64,000 nt of DNA from Lentilactobacillus diolivorans DSM 14421 (GTDB lineage Bacteria; Bacillota; Bacilli; Lactobacillales; Lactobacillaceae): NCBI RefSeq assembly GCF_001434255.1, contig NZ_AZEY01000105.1, positions 59,054 to 123,053 on the forward strand, in the 5' to 3' direction. Positions within the stretch are counted from its first letter, which is position 1. Each line of letters begins with the position of its first letter. Below the pieces are notes generated by a model. That model was not told the DNA's origin and searched no databases. It saw only the letters and a program-made list of their open reading frames with translations. A program made the position numbers and the translations under genes. Positions 61,777-64,000 of this stretch are shown here, piece by piece.

Positions 61777-61888
61777 GCTGAGACAAAAGTAATTTATTCC
61801 AGCCTCTGTTCGTGTAAACACGATTGTTACCGAGTGAAAACGCGGGACAAAAGGCAACTTCCGGCCGTGTAGGGGCTTTTGTCCCGCT
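61777..61888 (-). repeat. Composite intergenic element, reverse orientation
   Basis: Read on the minus strand it gives GCGGGACAAAAG (rc of 61876-61887), GGCCGGAAGTTGCC, CTTTTGTCCCGC, then GTTTTCACTCGGTAACAATCG, TGTTTACA and the GGGCTG..CAAAA hairpin region. GCGGGACAAAAG (61842-61853) and CTTTTGTCCCGC (61876-61887) are perfect inverted repeats, a 46-bp short form of the palindromic element. It lies just upstream of sbcD. Confidence 0.75.
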
Positions 61889-61979
61889 TTGGTTGTTTTG
61901 AAAATGTGAATTTATTTAAAACAAGCCCCTGAACTGTTATATAATTGAGATACTATTTTTTGAACGGAGGATGATAAAC

Positions 61980-63110
61980 ATGCGCTTTTTACATACTGCT
62001 GATTGGCACATTGGTCGGCGCCTGCACGGCTTTGATTTAACCCAAGAACAGCAAGCGGCATTTAAACAGATTGAGCAGATCGCTTTGGATGAGAAGGTTG
62101 ATGGCGTGATCATTGCCGGCGATTTATACGATCGAAGTCTGCCGGCTGAATCCTCCGTTGCTCAGCTAAACGCAATGCTGCAGCAGTTGAATTTAACTGA
62201 CAAATTACCCATTTATGCGATTTCCGGTAACCATGACAGCGCGACTCGATTGGCAACCGGAACGCCTTGGTTTAAGGACACACATTTTTATATGCATACT
62301 GATTTAAAACAGGCATTTACGCCGGTTGAATTACCGGATACACAACTTTTTCTATTACCCTATTTTGAACCATTTGCGGCCCAAGAATACTTCCATGATG
62401 AGTCGTTACGAACGTTGGAACTTGCGTTTAAGCCAATTGTCGAAAAAATGGTTGCCCAATTTAATCCAGCTAAAAAACATTTATTGGTGGCGCATTTCTT
62501 TGCTGCCGGCAGTGAGCAGACCGAATCCGAAACCAAGTTAACTGTCGGTGGTTTAGCAGCCATTCCGGTGTCAATGCTTCAGGATTTTGACTATGTTGCG
62601 CTGGGACATTTACACGGAAAAGATGCCCTGCACGCGAAAAAAGTTCGATACAGCGGGTCACCCGTGAAGTTTTCCTTATCCGAAGCCAATCAGCAAAAGG
62701 GCATTTGGATTGTGGACACCGATCCGTTTGAACTCACCTTTAAACCATTAAAACCTTTGCGTGACGTCCAGCAGCTGACCGCTTCTTTTGCTGAATTAAC
62801 TGATCCGACCTTCTATCAGCCTCTGGATCGCGATAACTTCTTTGGAATGACCATTACTGATAACAAGCCCATTCCTAATTTACTAACCAGTCTGCGGAAA
62901 ATTTATCCCAATATTGTTTCATTAGCCCATACCGATGATTATGATACCGGTGTTGGCTACAAGGGAGAAAGCGGCGCCCAAATACGCAAGCAGGATCCAA
63001 TGGATTTATTGAGCCATTTTTACGAATCAGTCGCCAAGGAACCATTGACAGCTGATCAACGGAAATGGGCCACTGACGCTTTGAAGATCGCTAACGAAGG
63101 GAAGCAATAG
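61980..63110 (+). CDS. sbcD: Exonuclease SbcCD, subunit D
   Basis: 376 residues from ATG 61980 (GGAGG at 61966-61970); an ATG at 61971 abuts the ribosome site. Mre11-type metallophosphoesterase: HTADWHIGR, AGDLYDRS, SGNHDS, VAHFFAAG and LGHLHGKD supply the metal ligands. With SbcC it cleaves hairpins and DNA ends. The stop is 2 bp before the sbcC GTG, so the genes are coupled. Confidence 0.95.
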   Translation: MRFLHTADWHIGRRLHGFDLTQEQQAAFKQIEQIALDEKVDGVIIAGDLYDRSLPAESSVAQLNAMLQQLNLTDKLPIYAISGNHDSATRLATGTPWFKDTHFYMHTDLKQAFTPVELPDTQLFLLPYFEPFAAQEYFHDESLRTLELAFKPIVEKMVAQFNPAKKHLLVAHFFAAGSEQTESETKLTVGGLAAIPVSMLQDFDYVALGHLHGKDALHAKKVRYSGSPVKFSLSEANQQKGIWIVDTDPFELTFKPLKPLRDVQQLTASFAELTDPTFYQPLDRDNFFGMTITDNKPIPNLLTSLRKIYPNIVSLAHTDDYDTGVGYKGESGAQIRKQDPMDLLSHFYESVAKEPLTADQRKWATDALKIANEGKQ

Positions 63111-63112
63111 CC

Positions 63113-64000
63113 GTGAAACCACTAAAATTAACGCTGAAGAATTTTGGCCCTTACGAAAATGAAACGATTGATTTCACCAAATTAAGCGCGGCATCGGTCT
63201 TTTTAATTTCTGGTAAGACTGGAAGTGGAAAAACGACGATTTTTGATGCAATTACGTTTGCCCTGTATGGTAATGGTACAAATAATGACCGTGAAATAGA
63301 CATGATGCGTTCTGATTTTGCCGATCCTGATCAGCCGACAGAAGTCGATTTAAGATTTGAACATCAAGGAAAGGTTTACGAAGTTGATCGTCAACCTAAG
63401 CAAACTCGAAACAAACAGCGTGGAGAAGGCCAAAAAGAATATGCCAGCAAAGGAAAATTAGCGATTTTTGATGCTGATAAGAAAATTGATGAAATTACCA
63501 AGCTGCAATTAATTAACATTAAAATAGAAGATATTTTACAGCTTAGCCGTGATCAGTTTATTCAAATTGTGTTACTGCCGCAGGGTGAATTTCGTCACTT
63601 TCTAGACTCAGATAGTAAAGATAAGGAAATTGTCCTTCGAAGAATCTTTCGGACCCAGCTGTTTCAGCGATGGAGTGATGCGCTTAGTGACAAGTTAAGG
63701 CAACAGAATACCAAGACCAGTGAGGCCCAGGACGCGATTACTCGGGATTTGTCAGCTGTTCAGTGGTTGGACGGTGCGCCAGAAGATATTCAAAAGCAAA
63801 ATACGGAAACCCAGATTGATGTGCTTAGTGACCAGCAAAGTGACGTTAACCGTAAGTTGAAGCAACTCGAAAAACAACAACAGGACGCGCAACAGGCGGT
63901 TGAAGTTCAAACTCAAAAATTAAATGACGATCAAAAGATGAATGCAAAAATTGATGAGTTAAATCAGCAGCTGAAAACGCAAGCTGACTTGCAAAGCCAA
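63113..64000 (+). CDS. sbcC: Exonuclease SbcCD, subunit C (N-terminal part, runs off window)
   Basis: GTG start at 63113; 296 codons are open to the window end, so the gene is incomplete here. The N-terminal ATPase half reads MKPLKLTLKNFGPYENETIDF, Walker A SGKTGSGKTTIFDAI (about 34-48), and the Q-loop region LPQGEFRHFLDSDSKDKE near 160. A coiled coil rich in Gln/Lys/Asp begins near residue 230. An SMC-like ATPase partner of SbcD. The hairpin-cleaving SbcCD complex is notable given the long palindromic repeats in this genome. Confidence 0.95.
   Translation, partial: MKPLKLTLKNFGPYENETIDFTKLSAASVFLISGKTGSGKTTIFDAITFALYGNGTNNDREIDMMRSDFADPDQPTEVDLRFEHQGKVYEVDRQPKQTRNKQRGEGQKEYASKGKLAIFDADKKIDEITKLQLINIKIEDILQLSRDQFIQIVLLPQGEFRHFLDSDSKDKEIVLRRIFRTQLFQRWSDALSDKLRQQNTKTSEAQDAITRDLSAVQWLDGAPEDIQKQNTETQIDVLSDQQSDVNRKLKQLEKQQQDAQQAVEVQTQKLNDDQKMNAKIDELNQQLKTQADLQSQ

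Overview
The window reads as chromosomal DNA of a low-GC Gram-positive bacterium of the family Lactobacillaceae. Supporting points are the dltXABCD teichoic-acid operon, a DUF5776-type surface protein, a PepV-like dipeptidase, PyrR-type attenuation of a uracil permease, ECF vitamin transporters, frequent TTG/GTG starts behind strong AGGAGG sites, and many tight intrinsic terminators. A Lentilactobacillus-like heterofermenter is my best guess, but this is inference; no rRNA or core marker is present to fix the genus. I see no prophage, CRISPR array or intact insertion sequence.

Layout. 1-4.9 kb: tandem intergenic repeats, a lone CopY repressor with its operator, an FAD/NAD(P)-binding protein, a VanX-like dipeptidase, NAD(P)HX epimerase, a small unknown protein and a tRNA-Arg. 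5-16 kb: surface and redox region, with a large DUF5776 surface protein whose signal peptide is split by a G7 tract, a LysR-controlled NmrA/flavoprotein pair, a short pyrophosphatase-like protein, and several small or paired secreted proteins of unknown function. 16-28 kb: rpiA, a CHAD protein, recQ, a MocR regulator joined to a PanT-like ECF S-component, an HTH/DUF3800-like protein, a YhgE/Pip membrane protein with a TetR regulator and palindromic operator, and a CDF metal transporter. 28-42 kb: an APC permease, a complete S-T-A-A ECF operon behind a leader hairpin, a TSUP exporter, a GyrI-like protein, a secreted protein, two near-duplicate APC permeases flanking a maltose-type acetyltransferase, and a CoA-disulfide-reductase-like enzyme. 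42.6-49.7 kb: dltX-A-B-C-D, bracketed by two serine-hydrolase genes of the DltE/PbpX2 type. 50-64 kb: UspA, a PEBP protein, GNAT proteins, a PyrR-regulated uracil permease, Nudix hydrolase, divergent MarR and MerR/TipA regulators with visible operators, a YfcC-type transporter plus PepV-like dipeptidase, a D-2-hydroxyacid dehydrogenase, sbcD and the start of sbcC.

The most unusual signal is a family of intergenic repeats. Two copies, at 29419-29530 and 35498-35609, are each exactly 112 bp and are long imperfect palindromes. Their outer arms differ in sequence between copies but stay self-complementary within each copy; a shorter relative lies at 61842-61887. One copy runs into a 94-bp-period tandem array, and a degenerate copy is flanked by 40-bp direct repeats. 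Other strong leads are the G7 frameshift in the surface-protein gene, the doubled DltE-like genes around dlt, the HTH-DUF3800-like protein, and an orphan promoter-hairpin-terminator unit at 35410-35488. All assignments come from reading the sequence; no database search was run.
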